Source of the DNA: Butyrivibrio sp.
Lineage (GTDB): Bacteria > Bacillota > Clostridia > Lachnospirales > Lachnospiraceae
NCBI GenBank assembly: GCA_022486625.1
Contig: JAKVKH010000023.1
Coordinates: forward strand, 1 to 60,841
Direction: 5' to 3'
DNA length: 60,841 nt
Position 1 is the stretch's first letter. Each line of letters begins with the position of its first letter. The notes beneath the pieces are model-generated. The model was not told the origin of the DNA and searched no databases. It worked only from the letters and a program-made list of their open reading frames with translations. The position numbers were made by a program, and so were the translations under genes. This document shows positions 44,394 through 53,539 of the stretch, one piece after another.

Positions 44394-46159
44394 ATCTCCT
44401 GCTCTTTTCTGTCCTGTATGATCGGAATTGTAAGTGTGACCTTCGTTCCCTCACCGGGTCTGCTTTCAAAGCAGACTTTATATGCGTCTCCATAATACAG
44501 TCTGATTCTCTCTCGTACATTGTTGACGCCATATCCTTCGTCCAGCTTTTTCATATCTCTGATCCCGACGCCGCTGTCCGCAACACAGAAAGTCATTGTC
44601 TGATCCTTCAGCATACCGCTGACTTCAATCTTTCCCTCTCCGATCTGCGGCTCAAGTCCATGTGTCACTGCATTTTCAACAAGAGGCTGCAGGATAAAGG
44701 ATAGCATCTTTTCTTTTTTCATGGCTTCATCCAGAATAACCGTAAACGCAAAACGATCATGAAACCTCATATTCTGAATCTTCATATATGCAGTAATATT
44801 TGAAATCTCATTTTCCACACTGATCAGTTTGTCACCTTTATTCAGACTGAGCCGGAACATTTCAGATAATGCCTGTACCATTTCCGCTATATCATCCGCC
44901 CGGTCAATTACAGCCATAAAATACAGCGAATCCAGTGTATTATATAAAAAATGAGGATTAATCTGTGACTGAAGAAGCAGCAGTTCTGCATCCTTTTCTT
45001 TGATTTCCATCTGTAGCAGACGATCATGAAGCTCCAGGTTATTATTAACCATGTTTTTAAAATGCGTGCCTATTTTCCCTGTCTCACTGTCATCAAAATC
45101 AGTCTCTACTCTATAGTTGCCGTCTCCTACCTGATTGATTGTATTTTCAAGCTGATCAAGCGGACTTGTAATCGCTCTGGAAATAATGGAAGACAGAAAT
45201 GCAGATGCCGCAACCATCACTGTGCCGATTGTAAGCATCAACCAGCCGATATAACTGCTGTCACGACTTAGTTCTTTACGATCCACTGCATTTACAATCT
45301 TCCATCCACTCACATCATTATCCACACTGCTGATCAGGAACCCGCCATCTGCCCCTGTTGTGATCATGGTCAGCATCTGATCCTCTTTTTCATCACTGCC
45401 CTCATAATATACGACAGCGTCTCTGCTCCCATCTCTGTATGCTTTCTTGCCAGAGTCCACAATACAGATCCGGTCGGAAGAATAATTTTCCTCTTCATTT
45501 CCAAATGCGGATTCCAGCAGTTCCTTTCTGATATTTACAATCAGATAGCCTTCAAATTCCCCGCTTCCCGGATTGATCAGCCGCTTTGTCATGGAAAAAG
45601 TTGTGTTATTATCATCAAACAGAATATTTCTGCTGAAAAAAACTTCTCTTCCTTTTGCTTCATCCGTATCCGCAATCCAGTTGCCTTTCAAAATAGACTG
45701 ATCTGCATAATAATGACTCATTTTACCGCTCTGGTTGCTAAGCAGCGTATAAAATCTGATGCTGCCGCTACGACTTACTGCAACAATACTTTCGATATAA
45801 TTATTCTGTGTTGTCAGATTTCTGAACGCATGATCCAGTGTCAGATTCTGACTACTGTCAAAATAGGGGGTTCTTTCCGCCGAAGCATCTGACATTACTT
45901 TCATAAAGCTGTCATTAATCAGTAATGTTCTGGAAAGCTCAACAATCGAATTCAGCTGTATATCAATTATGCTTCCCGCAACTTCAAGACTGTTCATATG
46001 CGCTTTTTGAAAGTTACGCTCTATTGTCCTTTTGGATATTCCAAAGCTTGCTGTGCCAAGAATCACAATTGATATCATTGTTACTCCGATCATCGCCAGA
46101 AAAATCTGCCTTTTGATCGTCATTTTTTTTATCGTTTCAGAATCCGCTATCTTTTTCAA
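44390..46159 (-). CDS. YesM-type sensor histidine kinase
   Basis: 589 residues from a TTG start with AAGGAT about ten bases upstream. Helix near 18-40, extracytoplasmic sensing domain to about 295, second helix near 300-325, HAMP, His_kinase domain with phosphoacceptor His in QINPHFLYNTLD, and an ATPase domain ending VADSGVGIRDM and GEGTKVTLTIP. Partner of the overlapping regulator gene. It follows the BKACE gene by 20 bp, so sensing and catabolic genes are in one transcript. Confidence 0.92.
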   Translation of the reverse strand: MKKIADSETIKKMTIKRQIFLAMIGVTMISIVILGTASFGISKRTIERNFQKAHMNSLEVAGSIIDIQLNSIVELSRTLLINDSFMKVMSDASAERTPYFDSSQNLTLDHAFRNLTTQNNYIESIVAVSRSGSIRFYTLLSNQSGKMSHYYADQSILKGNWIADTDEAKGREVFFSRNILFDDNNTTFSMTKRLINPGSGEFEGYLIVNIRKELLESAFGNEEENYSSDRICIVDSGKKAYRDGSRDAVVYYEGSDEKEDQMLTMITTGADGGFLISSVDNDVSGWKIVNAVDRKELSRDSSYIGWLMLTIGTVMVAASAFLSSIISRAITSPLDQLENTINQVGDGNYRVETDFDDSETGKIGTHFKNMVNNNLELHDRLLQMEIKEKDAELLLLQSQINPHFLYNTLDSLYFMAVIDRADDIAEMVQALSEMFRLSLNKGDKLISVENEISNITAYMKIQNMRFHDRFAFTVILDEAMKKEKMLSFILQPLVENAVTHGLEPQIGEGKIEVSGMLKDQTMTFCVADSGVGIRDMKKLDEGYGVNNVRERIRLYYGDAYKVCFESRPGEGTKVTLTIPIIQDRKEQEI

Positions 46160-46179
46160 TTTTCAGTTATCCTTATCAT

Positions 46180-46998
46180 TTATTCGGAAAGCCTGAGTAT
46201 TTTCCTGACTTCATCCGTTTTCATCGGTTCTGCATCAAGCCGCTTAAGTCTCTGGCATACCTGTGCTACAATCTCCGCATTGTTCTTTGCCAGTATGCCC
46301 CTGTCCACAAGATGGCTGTCTTCAAATCCGATCCTTATGGAGGATGCTCCCAGCGTCACCGCCTCATCAATTATATCCCATGTTTCACGGTTTGCTTCGG
46401 TTATTCCCCAAAGTACATTTTCTTTTTTCGGAAAATTCTCACTGATGGCTGCTATCATTGTTCTTAATGAAAAATCCGTTGCAGGCATTGCGCCTTTATG
46501 ACCAAGCACAACTGCAATCAACATCGGTCTGGTAAATCCGAATTTCTCATCCAGTTCCCTCAGTGTATTTAACATTCCGATTTCAAATACTTCTGTTTCC
46601 GGCATTTTCCCATGCGCAAGTATTTCCTTCACACAATATTCCACATCATCAATCGGATTCTGATAAACCGCTTTTCCCAGATTTACAGATCCGACATTAA
46701 GCGAATTACATTCTATGTCTTCCACCGCACAGGTTTTGCAACGCTCTTCTATCGTAAGATCAGACACTCCTCCGGTAGATATTTCCACTACAATATCGCA
46801 CTTATTTCTGATCAGTTTTATTGTTTTCTCCAGATGTGATACATCAGGCGTCAATCTGCCCTGCGCATCTCTGCAATGCAGGTGCACCATTGAAGCCCCG
46901 AGCCTGTAGCATTCATATACATCCGCTGCTATTTTCTCCGGATCATTGACTGTATCCGCCGCATCAACCGGTGCAACCGAAATCATGACTTTTCTCAT
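46180..46998 (-). CDS. BKACE family enzyme (beta-keto acid cleavage, DUF849)
   Basis: 272 residues, a TIM-barrel of the Kce/BKACE family, which cleaves a beta-keto acid using an acyl-CoA (usually acetyl-CoA) to give acetoacetate and a new CoA ester. The metal-binding HxH is in VHLHCRD near residue 40; other family segments are VEISTGG near 71, GHKGAMPATDFSLR near 160 and SIRIGFEDS near 220. Members differ widely in substrate, so none is assigned. The start codon overlaps the stop of the kinase gene (ATGA). No CoA-transferase or thiolase gene is in the window to dispose of acetoacetate or the CoA product. Confidence 0.88.
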   Translation of the reverse strand: MRKVMISVAPVDAADTVNDPEKIAADVYECYRLGASMVHLHCRDAQGRLTPDVSHLEKTIKLIRNKCDIVVEISTGGVSDLTIEERCKTCAVEDIECNSLNVGSVNLGKAVYQNPIDDVEYCVKEILAHGKMPETEVFEIGMLNTLRELDEKFGFTRPMLIAVVLGHKGAMPATDFSLRTMIAAISENFPKKENVLWGITEANRETWDIIDEAVTLGASSIRIGFEDSHLVDRGILAKNNAEIVAQVCQRLKRLDAEPMKTDEVRKILRLSE

Positions 46999-48443
46999 AC
47001 CAATACCTCCATTACTTTTCTGAGTGTATCCTTATCTCCTACATTTCCCGGGAATATCACATAGGGAATCCCCGGAAAGCGGCTTGTGTCATCCGTTCTC
47101 CATACCGGAACTCCCGGCTGTATCTGCCCCATCACATATGCTTCATGTACGCCAAGTGCCTTTACACCGATATCGCTGGACGTAATTCCCCCTTTGGCAA
47201 CAATAAATGCAGGATCCACCTCCAACTCTCCTACCAGCCTGCATACCGCATCTGATATTCTGACAGACCTCCTGAGTGCTGCTTCTTTTGTATCATGATC
47301 TACCTTCAGTAATCTGCGTTTTGTATATATCACCGCAGTTTTCCCCTCTTTTATGATTTTTTCAGAAAAAGTCCTCACTTTTCTGACTTCATCTTCAAGC
47401 CCATTTGTCAGTACGAGATCTGAATTAAAGCATATGAATTCAAGATCCTTCCTTTCTTTCAGTTCATTCAGCTGCATGGTTGTTTTTTCTGTATGCGATC
47501 CGATCACAACGATTCCACCATGATGTTTTTTATTTCTGCCATTTCCATACATTTCATTACCGCTTAACAGCGGTCTGTCCTCTATCCCGCAAAATACCTT
47601 TACAAAATCAGCCGCCGTACGCGGCTGAAAATGCTTTCCTTTCCGCATGGCCCTGTACATCGCAATACAGAATACTTTCAGGTCCTCTTCATCAAGTGCA
47701 TTTACCACAACTTTTCCAAAATCATGTATGGCAAGAAGCTTCTCTTCAATTCTGTCCAGTTCATTATTTCTGATTTCTTCCAGTGTGATCACCGTAACCT
47801 GGTGATGCTTTACTGTTCCGTTTGTTTTTTCTTCAATATATCTGCACAGGTCAGAATTTTTATATCCAAACGTTTCATCCGCTGCAAATTCTGTCTCTCC
47901 TGCCGGGATCAGTTCATCTGCGTATCTCACATAATGGATATTCCCAATGGTATACCGTCCTCCGGCGCAAAACAACGGTATCAGAATTTCTCCATCCATA
48001 TCCGCTGCTCCGCATTCCTTAAGCCTTGCTCGAAGTGCCTGTGTTTCTGCCGGAAAATGCCCACGAAGCGTAGAATCTCCGCGACTGATTACCATAAATG
48101 ATCTTCCTGTTGCCTTGGCGGCCAGCGTTATATTTTCCGCAATCGTACGATGCACACTGACCGTTTCATCTGCTGTCATTGCACGAGAATTTGTAAGCAC
48201 ATAAAAAACTTTTTCTGCCCTTCGAAAACCCTTTTCCAGACTTTCTTCTGTCCAGTCAGTATATACTGCCACGTCATGTACCGACTGTATCCCTGTCGGG
48301 TCATCATCAAGCACAATTATTTTATCCCGGTTTTCAGCAATCAGCTTTTTCAGTTCCAATGAATTATGGCTTTTATCATATTTTCTGAGTGCATCATATT
48401 TCTGCTTTGTTTCTGCATAACTCAAATGCTCCAAGTGTCCCAT
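46995..48443 (-). CDS. Four-carbon acid-sugar kinase family protein (DUF1537)
   Basis: 482 residues, two-domain kinase of the OtnK/DtnK family. N-terminal substrate domain begins IIVLDDDPTGIQSVHD; the C-terminal ATP domain has IVAKGGITSSDIG near residue 415 and ends with PGNVGDKDTL. Known members phosphorylate 3-oxo-tetronate, D-threonate or erythronate. A GGGGAATGAT site precedes the ATG and the gene is 9 bp after the GH106-like gene. The usual partners (PdxA2, or LtnD, OtnC, OtnI) are not in the window; a BKACE gene occupies that position. Confidence 0.88.
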   Translation of the reverse strand: MGHLEHLSYAETKQKYDALRKYDKSHNSLELKKLIAENRDKIIVLDDDPTGIQSVHDVAVYTDWTEESLEKGFRRAEKVFYVLTNSRAMTADETVSVHRTIAENITLAAKATGRSFMVISRGDSTLRGHFPAETQALRARLKECGAADMDGEILIPLFCAGGRYTIGNIHYVRYADELIPAGETEFAADETFGYKNSDLCRYIEEKTNGTVKHHQVTVITLEEIRNNELDRIEEKLLAIHDFGKVVVNALDEEDLKVFCIAMYRAMRKGKHFQPRTAADFVKVFCGIEDRPLLSGNEMYGNGRNKKHHGGIVVIGSHTEKTTMQLNELKERKDLEFICFNSDLVLTNGLEDEVRKVRTFSEKIIKEGKTAVIYTKRRLLKVDHDTKEAALRRSVRISDAVCRLVGELEVDPAFIVAKGGITSSDIGVKALGVHEAYVMGQIQPGVPVWRTDDTSRFPGIPYVIFPGNVGDKDTLRKVMEVLV

Positions 48444-48452
48444 ATCATTCCC

Positions 48453-51400
48453 CTATTCCAATCCGAACTTGATAAAACTATAGTTATCTGTCCAGTAATT
48501 TTTTTCTCTGTCACTGATATCTGTTGCATCTGCTTCTGAATTTCTTTCGACCCAGCTCCACTTCCCGGTAAAGCTTTCAGGCCCGACATTATAGCATTCT
48601 CCGTGAATATGATGATGCGGTCCAAGCAGATTTCTGTTTGTCGCATACAGCTTAAGCGTCACTGTATTTTCTCCCTCAATACAGAAATTCGTAATATCTG
48701 CTTCATATGGCGCCCACATTGAATTCTTTACAAGTTTTCCATTTATGTACACTTTAATCAGTGGTGCCCTTTGTTGTCCAAGTCTCAGAATCTGTCTGCT
48801 CCCCTTTTCTTTTTTAATCATAAGTTTCTGAGAAACAGTCATGATATCTGCATAAAACAGCATCCCCTGATGCGTCAGTTCAAGTCCGTTCAGTTCTTCA
48901 GGCAGATCTGACAGTTCAAAACCGCTTTCAGCTAAAAGCGCATGTCGGTCAGTCTCTGTCATTCCATTTCTGGCATATACCCCAAAATTTCCGGTAACAT
49001 ATACTGACTCAAGTTCTACATCATAGGTGATTTTATTTATCTCCGTTTCATATACATTTTCTCCGAACAGAACATCATATACTTTCTGCGGCTGTCTGAA
49101 TCTGATTCCCAGAAGTATCTCATTTAAGCCCGTCTTAACGTATCTTCCTATACGGATACTGTTAAATGATCTGTCTTTCCAGACGCCATTCCGATCCCCT
49201 TCTTCAATCTGCATTCCATTTACTCTGATTTCATATCTGGGTGCATCTTCTACTACCAGACTCATGTTCCGTTCGTCTGCATCAGCAAATGAAACCTGAA
49301 AACTGAATCGAAGTCTTACATCACAGGGGCGTCTGAGTGCAAGAAGCATAGCCTGCACTTTAATCACCGGAACGTTATTTTCCCATTCCCCTCCATCCAC
49401 GCTGAAATCACAATAATCAAGCGTAATGGAATTCAGCCCGGAATCTTCTGTTTTCCAGCGCTTACCAAGTTCAACATACTGAATTTTTCTTTCCCGGTAA
49501 TCCTCAGTCTCAGAACCTGTTTCCACTCTGTCAGGATCCGCCAGAAGTATATATGACTGCATCGGACTGAATTTGAGCGAAACACATGTATCTTTTTGCG
49601 TATATCTGACCGTCAGCAGTTCCTTTTGTCCGTTTTCCGGAATCAGTTTTGTAATTACTCCCTTAAATCCCAGTATTCTGATCTCTGCATCATATTCCTT
49701 TTCCTGACTGTGATTAACAATAAAATACAGTTGCCGCCCCTTCAACTTACGCTTTTCATAGCTGATGTCTGCAATCTGCTCCCGACCATTTTTCTGCGAT
49801 GAAATACTGATACTGAGCAGACCTGATTCTGTCAGTACATCACGTAAATTGTCATATGATACCTTTTTCACCCGTTCTGTGAACCTCTTAAGAAGTTCCT
49901 GTTCTCCATTCGTAAATGAAGGCAGTTCTCCAAGTGATAATACCTCTCCTCCATTACCTACAAAATCATACAGCATTCTGAGTGTATGACCGTCTATTGC
50001 ATACATGCATGGCAGAATTACTGTTCTGTACACAATCCTTCCCACATTAAACTCTGTTCCTGATACTCTTCCATATTTGGCAATTATTGTTTCATCCCCG
50101 TAATGATAACTGATATGCTGTCCGGAAAGTGCCACCGATGCTCTGATAAATTCGTCATCCAGTTTTCGGATCTCTTCTGTTCTGGTTCCATCATATGCAA
50201 TGAATCCGCTCCTCATTGGATGAATAAGTAAAACATCTGCCGTCTGGTCACCATATGACAATGCCACACATTCTCTGGCAAGATAATCATTAAAAAGAGA
50301 TGCGTCCTTCCACCATGTCTGCTGATAAAAATGTGATGGCGGATAATCTCTTTTTCTGACACCTCTGATATCATATGCCATCAGATGCTGACAGATCTGA
50401 TTTACTCCGTTCACAAACTGCCACTCTGCGATCCATTTCAGTTCTTCAAAGGTTACACCCCAGCCGCATAATGCAAATGATTCCGTAAGTACCTGTTTCT
50501 TTCCCAGCTGACAGGCCACACTGCCCACCTGCTTCGGAGTCACCGGTGCATCTATACGGCGTCTGAGCCAGTCAATTCCAGGTATATCTTCATATTCATA
50601 AAACGGCATTACTCCCGCTGTACTCGTCATCTGACTGAATATGCTCTCTTCCATCATAATGTGACCTGTCAGCGAACACTGATGCGCATGGCACCAGCTT
50701 TGAATTGTTTTCATATAATTTTCAGAAAACATACGGTTTACCGTACACCAGAAATCATATCTGACAGTCTCATGCCTGTCTGTTTTCGCAAATAGTGCCG
50801 GAAGTTCATCACAAATATCATATCCGTATTTGTCCATGAATACCTTGGGAAGATCATCCGACCAGGCAATTTCTCCAAAATTGTTGCATGCCAGTCTGGG
50901 TTCGTCTGTAAAAAACCCCTTTATTTTCTTTCCGAAATCTGCTCTAAATCTGCTGTAATATTCTTCATGAGTACTACGTAGAAAAGCTGTAACTGCACGT
51001 TTATTCATCGTATCTATGTAAAACGGATTAACATGCCTTTCTATTCCGATAAAATGTCCCCCATCGTGATACGCTCTTTTTTCTCGGGGATTGATTCTGC
51101 AATATTTCTTTCCATCCTCTGACAACCGATAAACAAACAGATATCGCTGGTCTTCTGCCTCACTGCAATCAGAAAAAGAAACGGCAGTAATAAATTTTGC
51201 CTGATAATCCTCTCCCTGTGCAGGCACTCTTCCACCGGCAAATCCGCTTGGCCACCCCTCTTCATCATAAATCCAGGCACCAAGTCCCTCTTTCCCTGCT
51301 TCATCAACACCCGCGCTGATGCATTTAAACCATTCCTCCGACAGGTATTCCACCTTCAGTCCTGAACGGGCATGCATGAAATAGCCTCCCATTCCTCCTT

Positions 51401-51521
51401 TTTTCAGTTCCTGTACCTGACTTCTGATCTCCTTTTCATCGAGCGCATCATTCCATGACCAAAACGGGATCGGCCTGTATTTTGCTGACGGCTGTGCAAA
51501 TTCTTCCAACAGATTTTCCAT
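48453..51521 (-). CDS. GH106-like glycoside hydrolase, 1022 residues
   Basis: Large cytoplasmic protein without signal peptide. The N-terminal part (YRPIPFWSWNDALDEKEI, GMGGYFMHARSGL, YDEEGWPSG) matches the GH106 / alpha-L-rhamnosidase-related family common in gut Firmicutes; RGVRKRDYPPSHF near 390 and TESFALCGWG near 335 lie in the barrel. The last ~350 residues are beta-sandwich-like, with a carbohydrate-binding-type segment near 960. True GH106 rhamnosidases are usually exported in Bacteroides; the cytoplasmic form fits an import-then-degrade strategy. Substrate is uncertain. First gene of the unit hydrolase-kinase-BKACE-kinase/regulator; divergent from the LacI gene, with 177 bp between. 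Confidence 0.78.
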   Translation of the reverse strand: MENLLEEFAQPSAKYRPIPFWSWNDALDEKEIRSQVQELKKGGMGGYFMHARSGLKVEYLSEEWFKCISAGVDEAGKEGLGAWIYDEEGWPSGFAGGRVPAQGEDYQAKFITAVSFSDCSEAEDQRYLFVYRLSEDGKKYCRINPREKRAYHDGGHFIGIERHVNPFYIDTMNKRAVTAFLRSTHEEYYSRFRADFGKKIKGFFTDEPRLACNNFGEIAWSDDLPKVFMDKYGYDICDELPALFAKTDRHETVRYDFWCTVNRMFSENYMKTIQSWCHAHQCSLTGHIMMEESIFSQMTSTAGVMPFYEYEDIPGIDWLRRRIDAPVTPKQVGSVACQLGKKQVLTESFALCGWGVTFEELKWIAEWQFVNGVNQICQHLMAYDIRGVRKRDYPPSHFYQQTWWKDASLFNDYLARECVALSYGDQTADVLLIHPMRSGFIAYDGTRTEEIRKLDDEFIRASVALSGQHISYHYGDETIIAKYGRVSGTEFNVGRIVYRTVILPCMYAIDGHTLRMLYDFVGNGGEVLSLGELPSFTNGEQELLKRFTERVKKVSYDNLRDVLTESGLLSISISSQKNGREQIADISYEKRKLKGRQLYFIVNHSQEKEYDAEIRILGFKGVITKLIPENGQKELLTVRYTQKDTCVSLKFSPMQSYILLADPDRVETGSETEDYRERKIQYVELGKRWKTEDSGLNSITLDYCDFSVDGGEWENNVPVIKVQAMLLALRRPCDVRLRFSFQVSFADADERNMSLVVEDAPRYEIRVNGMQIEEGDRNGVWKDRSFNSIRIGRYVKTGLNEILLGIRFRQPQKVYDVLFGENVYETEINKITYDVELESVYVTGNFGVYARNGMTETDRHALLAESGFELSDLPEELNGLELTHQGMLFYADIMTVSQKLMIKKEKGSRQILRLGQQRAPLIKVYINGKLVKNSMWAPYEADITNFCIEGENTVTLKLYATNRNLLGPHHHIHGECYNVGPESFTGKWSWVERNSEADATDISDREKNYWTDNYSFIKFGLE

Positions 51522-51586
51522 TATTTTCAGTTCCTTTCATGAACTTTTTCTGATCTGTATTTTAAATTAATGATAAAGCATCCATA

Positions 51587-51610
51587 ACTTAATTTCATTT
51601 TCTATTAAGT
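51587..51610. promoter_or_regulatory. Inverted repeat in the lacI/GH106 divergent region
   Basis: ACTTAAT (51587-51593) and ATTAAGT (51604-51610) are perfect arms with a 10-bp centre, in the AT-rich 177-bp gap between the LacI gene and the GH106-like gene. A second small palindrome TGAATTCA lies at 51640-51647, over the lacI -35. Either is a possible LacI-family operator; neither is a classic 14-16 bp contiguous palindrome. Confidence 0.35.
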
Positions 51611-51638
51611 ATTATTTACTGAATTTTTCACTTAATCA

Positions 51639-51666
51639 TTGAATTCACCTTATCAGATCATATAAA
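51639..51666 (+). promoter_or_regulatory. Candidate promoter of the LacI-family gene
   Basis: TTGAAT (51639-51644) and TATAAA (51661-51666) with 16-bp spacing, about 33 bp before the start codon, whose ribosome site is GGGAGGTAACTT. Confidence 0.5.
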
Positions 51667-51698
51667 ATAGGATCAAAGAACTCACTGGGAGGTAACTT

Positions 51699-52742
51699 AT
51701 GCCGATTACAGCAAAAGAACTTGCAGAAAGACTTCACCTGTCCGCTGCAGCGGTTTCCATGGCTCTGAATAACAAGCCTGGTGTCAGCACATCAACACGC
51801 AATATGGTAACCGACGCTGCCAGAAAATACGGGTATGATTTCACACGCATATCCGAAAAACAGACTTTAGATGGAAGCATATATTTTGTATATTACACAA
51901 AACATGGAAATATCGTGGCTGATACCCCCTTTTTTTCAGAAATGCTGGAAGGTATCAATATAGAATGTAAGAATGCCGGTTATCGGCTGAAGATCACTTA
52001 TCTTTCCGAAGAAGATGAAACTTTCGACCGGCAGATCACTGAGCTGAAATTTTCCGACTGTATCGGAATTATTCTGCTCGGTACAGAAATGATTACTGAC
52101 GATTTCAAACCATTTCATGAACTCAAAATCCCTGTTGTACTGCTTGACAACTGGTTTGAAACCATTCCCTGTGATTCCGTAATAATTGATAATTTTCAAG
52201 GCGCTTATATCGCAGCCTCTTATTTAATGCATAAAACAAAAATGCAGCCTGGTTACCTGAAATCTTCCTATCCGCTGCATAATTTTTCCGAAAGATCCGC
52301 AGGCTTTTTTCAGGCAATAAAAGATCATGGTCTGTCCTCCTCCAAATCTGTTCTGCATGAACTTACACCGTCTGTCGATGGTGCCTGTGCAGATATGCTG
52401 CAGATTATTGATAATGGAACAAAACTCTCTTCCTGCTATTTCGCAGACAATGATCTTCTGGCCGTAGGTGCCATGAAAGCATTTCGCCAAAGAAGCCTCC
52501 GCATACCGGAAGATATTTCCATCATCGGCTTCGACAATGTCCCCGTCAGCAACGTAATTGAACCTGCTCTTACTACCATCAACGTTCCCAAAAAATATAT
52601 GGGAGAAATCGCTGCACAAAGACTTATTTCTCTTCTGAAAAATCCGGGACAGAATCCCGTTAAAACAGCAATTACAACTTCACTGATCAAAAAAGGCTCC
52701 GTAATCTCCGGTATCAGTTTATTAAAAAAGGGAGATTCCTGA
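51699..52742 (+). CDS. LacI-family transcriptional regulator
   Basis: 347 residues. N-terminal helix-turn-helix (ITAKELAERLHLSAAAVSMALN) and hinge region to about residue 60, then a periplasmic-binding-protein-like ligand domain (CIGIILLGTEMI, IDNFQGAYIAASYL, SIIGFDNVPVSNVIEPALTTI). It is divergent from the GH106-like operon and most likely represses it, releasing on binding a sugar or acid-sugar metabolite. The stop codon lies inside a hairpin shared with pstB. Together with the YesMN pair it gives cluster 2 two layers of control. Confidence 0.93.
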   Translation: MPITAKELAERLHLSAAAVSMALNNKPGVSTSTRNMVTDAARKYGYDFTRISEKQTLDGSIYFVYYTKHGNIVADTPFFSEMLEGINIECKNAGYRLKITYLSEEDETFDRQITELKFSDCIGIILLGTEMITDDFKPFHELKIPVVLLDNWFETIPCDSVIIDNFQGAYIAASYLMHKTKMQPGYLKSSYPLHNFSERSAGFFQAIKDHGLSSSKSVLHELTPSVDGACADMLQIIDNGTKLSSCYFADNDLLAVGAMKAFRQRSLRIPEDISIIGFDNVPVSNVIEPALTTINVPKKYMGEIAAQRLISLLKNPGQNPVKTAITTSLIKKGSVISGISLLKKGDS

Positions 52743-52765
52743 CCTTCCGGTCAGCCGAATCTCCC
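52730..52765. terminator. Shared terminator overlapping the lacI and pstB stop codons
   Basis: A 15-bp stem interrupted by two unpaired bases: GGGAGATTC and CTGACC (52730-52744), TTCC loop, GGTCAG (52749-52754) and GAATCTCCC (52757-52765). An A-run precedes it (52724-52729), giving a U-tract on the minus strand. Both converging genes end inside the stem. Confidence 0.8.
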
Positions 52766-53518
52766 TGTAATATAATCTTCTGTTTTTTTCTGCTGCGGAT
52801 CTGCAAACAACTCCGTAGTATCTCCGTATTCAATGAGCTCGCCCAGAAGGAAAAAAGCGGTTCTGTCTGAAATTCTGCTCGCCTGCTGCATATTATGCGT
52901 AACAATGACAATAGTATATTTTTTCTTGAGTTCCACAGCAAGATCTTCAATTTTGCTGGTTGAAATCGGATCCAGTGCGGAAGTCGGTTCATCCATAAGA
53001 ATGACTTCCGGCTCTACTGCAAGCGTCCTGGCTATACAGAGTCTCTGCTGCTGTCCACCGGAAAGTCCGAGTGCACTCTTATAAAGTCTATCCTTAAGTT
53101 CATCCCAGATAGCTGCCTGACGAAGACTCTTTTCCACAATTTCGTCCAGTTCTGCCTTTCTGTGAACCCCGTTAATCCTCGGACCATATGCAACATTTTC
53201 ATATACCGTCTTCGGAAAAGGATTGGGCTGCTGAAATACCATGCCTACACGCCTTCGTAAGAGCGTTGCATCCATATTCTGATATATGTTCTGTGCATCC
53301 AGAAGCACTTCTCCCTCAATTGTTACCCCCGGTTCAAGGTCATTCATTCGGTTCAGTGTCTTCAGAAATGTTGATTTTCCGCATCCTGAGGGTCCAATCA
53401 ATGCCGTAATTTCATTGGCATTGATATTCATGGAGATTCCTTTTAGCGCATGGAACTGTCCATAATGCAGATTCAGATTCTGTGCTGATATCTTAATACT
53501 GTGGTCTGTATATTTCAT
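52751..53518 (-). CDS. pstB: Phosphate ABC transporter ATPase PstB
   Basis: 255 residues. Walker [10 protein letters not shown], signature [15 protein letters not shown], Walker [14 protein letters not shown], and the PstB hallmark [21 protein letters not shown] with [11 protein letters not shown]-terminus DYITGRFG is typical. GAGGAAAATAT precedes the ATG. Last gene of pstSCAB; no phoU follows, since the shared terminator overlaps its stop. Confidence 0.97.
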   Translation of the reverse strand: MKYTDHSIKISAQNLNLHYGQFHALKGISMNINANEITALIGPSGCGKSTFLKTLNRMNDLEPGVTIEGEVLLDAQNIYQNMDATLLRRRVGMVFQQPNPFPKTVYENVAYGPRINGVHRKAELDEIVEKSLRQAAIWDELKDRLYKSALGLSGGQQQRLCIARTLAVEPEVILMDEPTSALDPISTSKIEDLAVELKKKYTIVIVTHNMQQASRISDRTAFFLLGELIEYGDTTELFADPQQKKTEDYITGRFG

Positions 53519-53539
53519 ATATTTTCCTCATTCTTCCTG

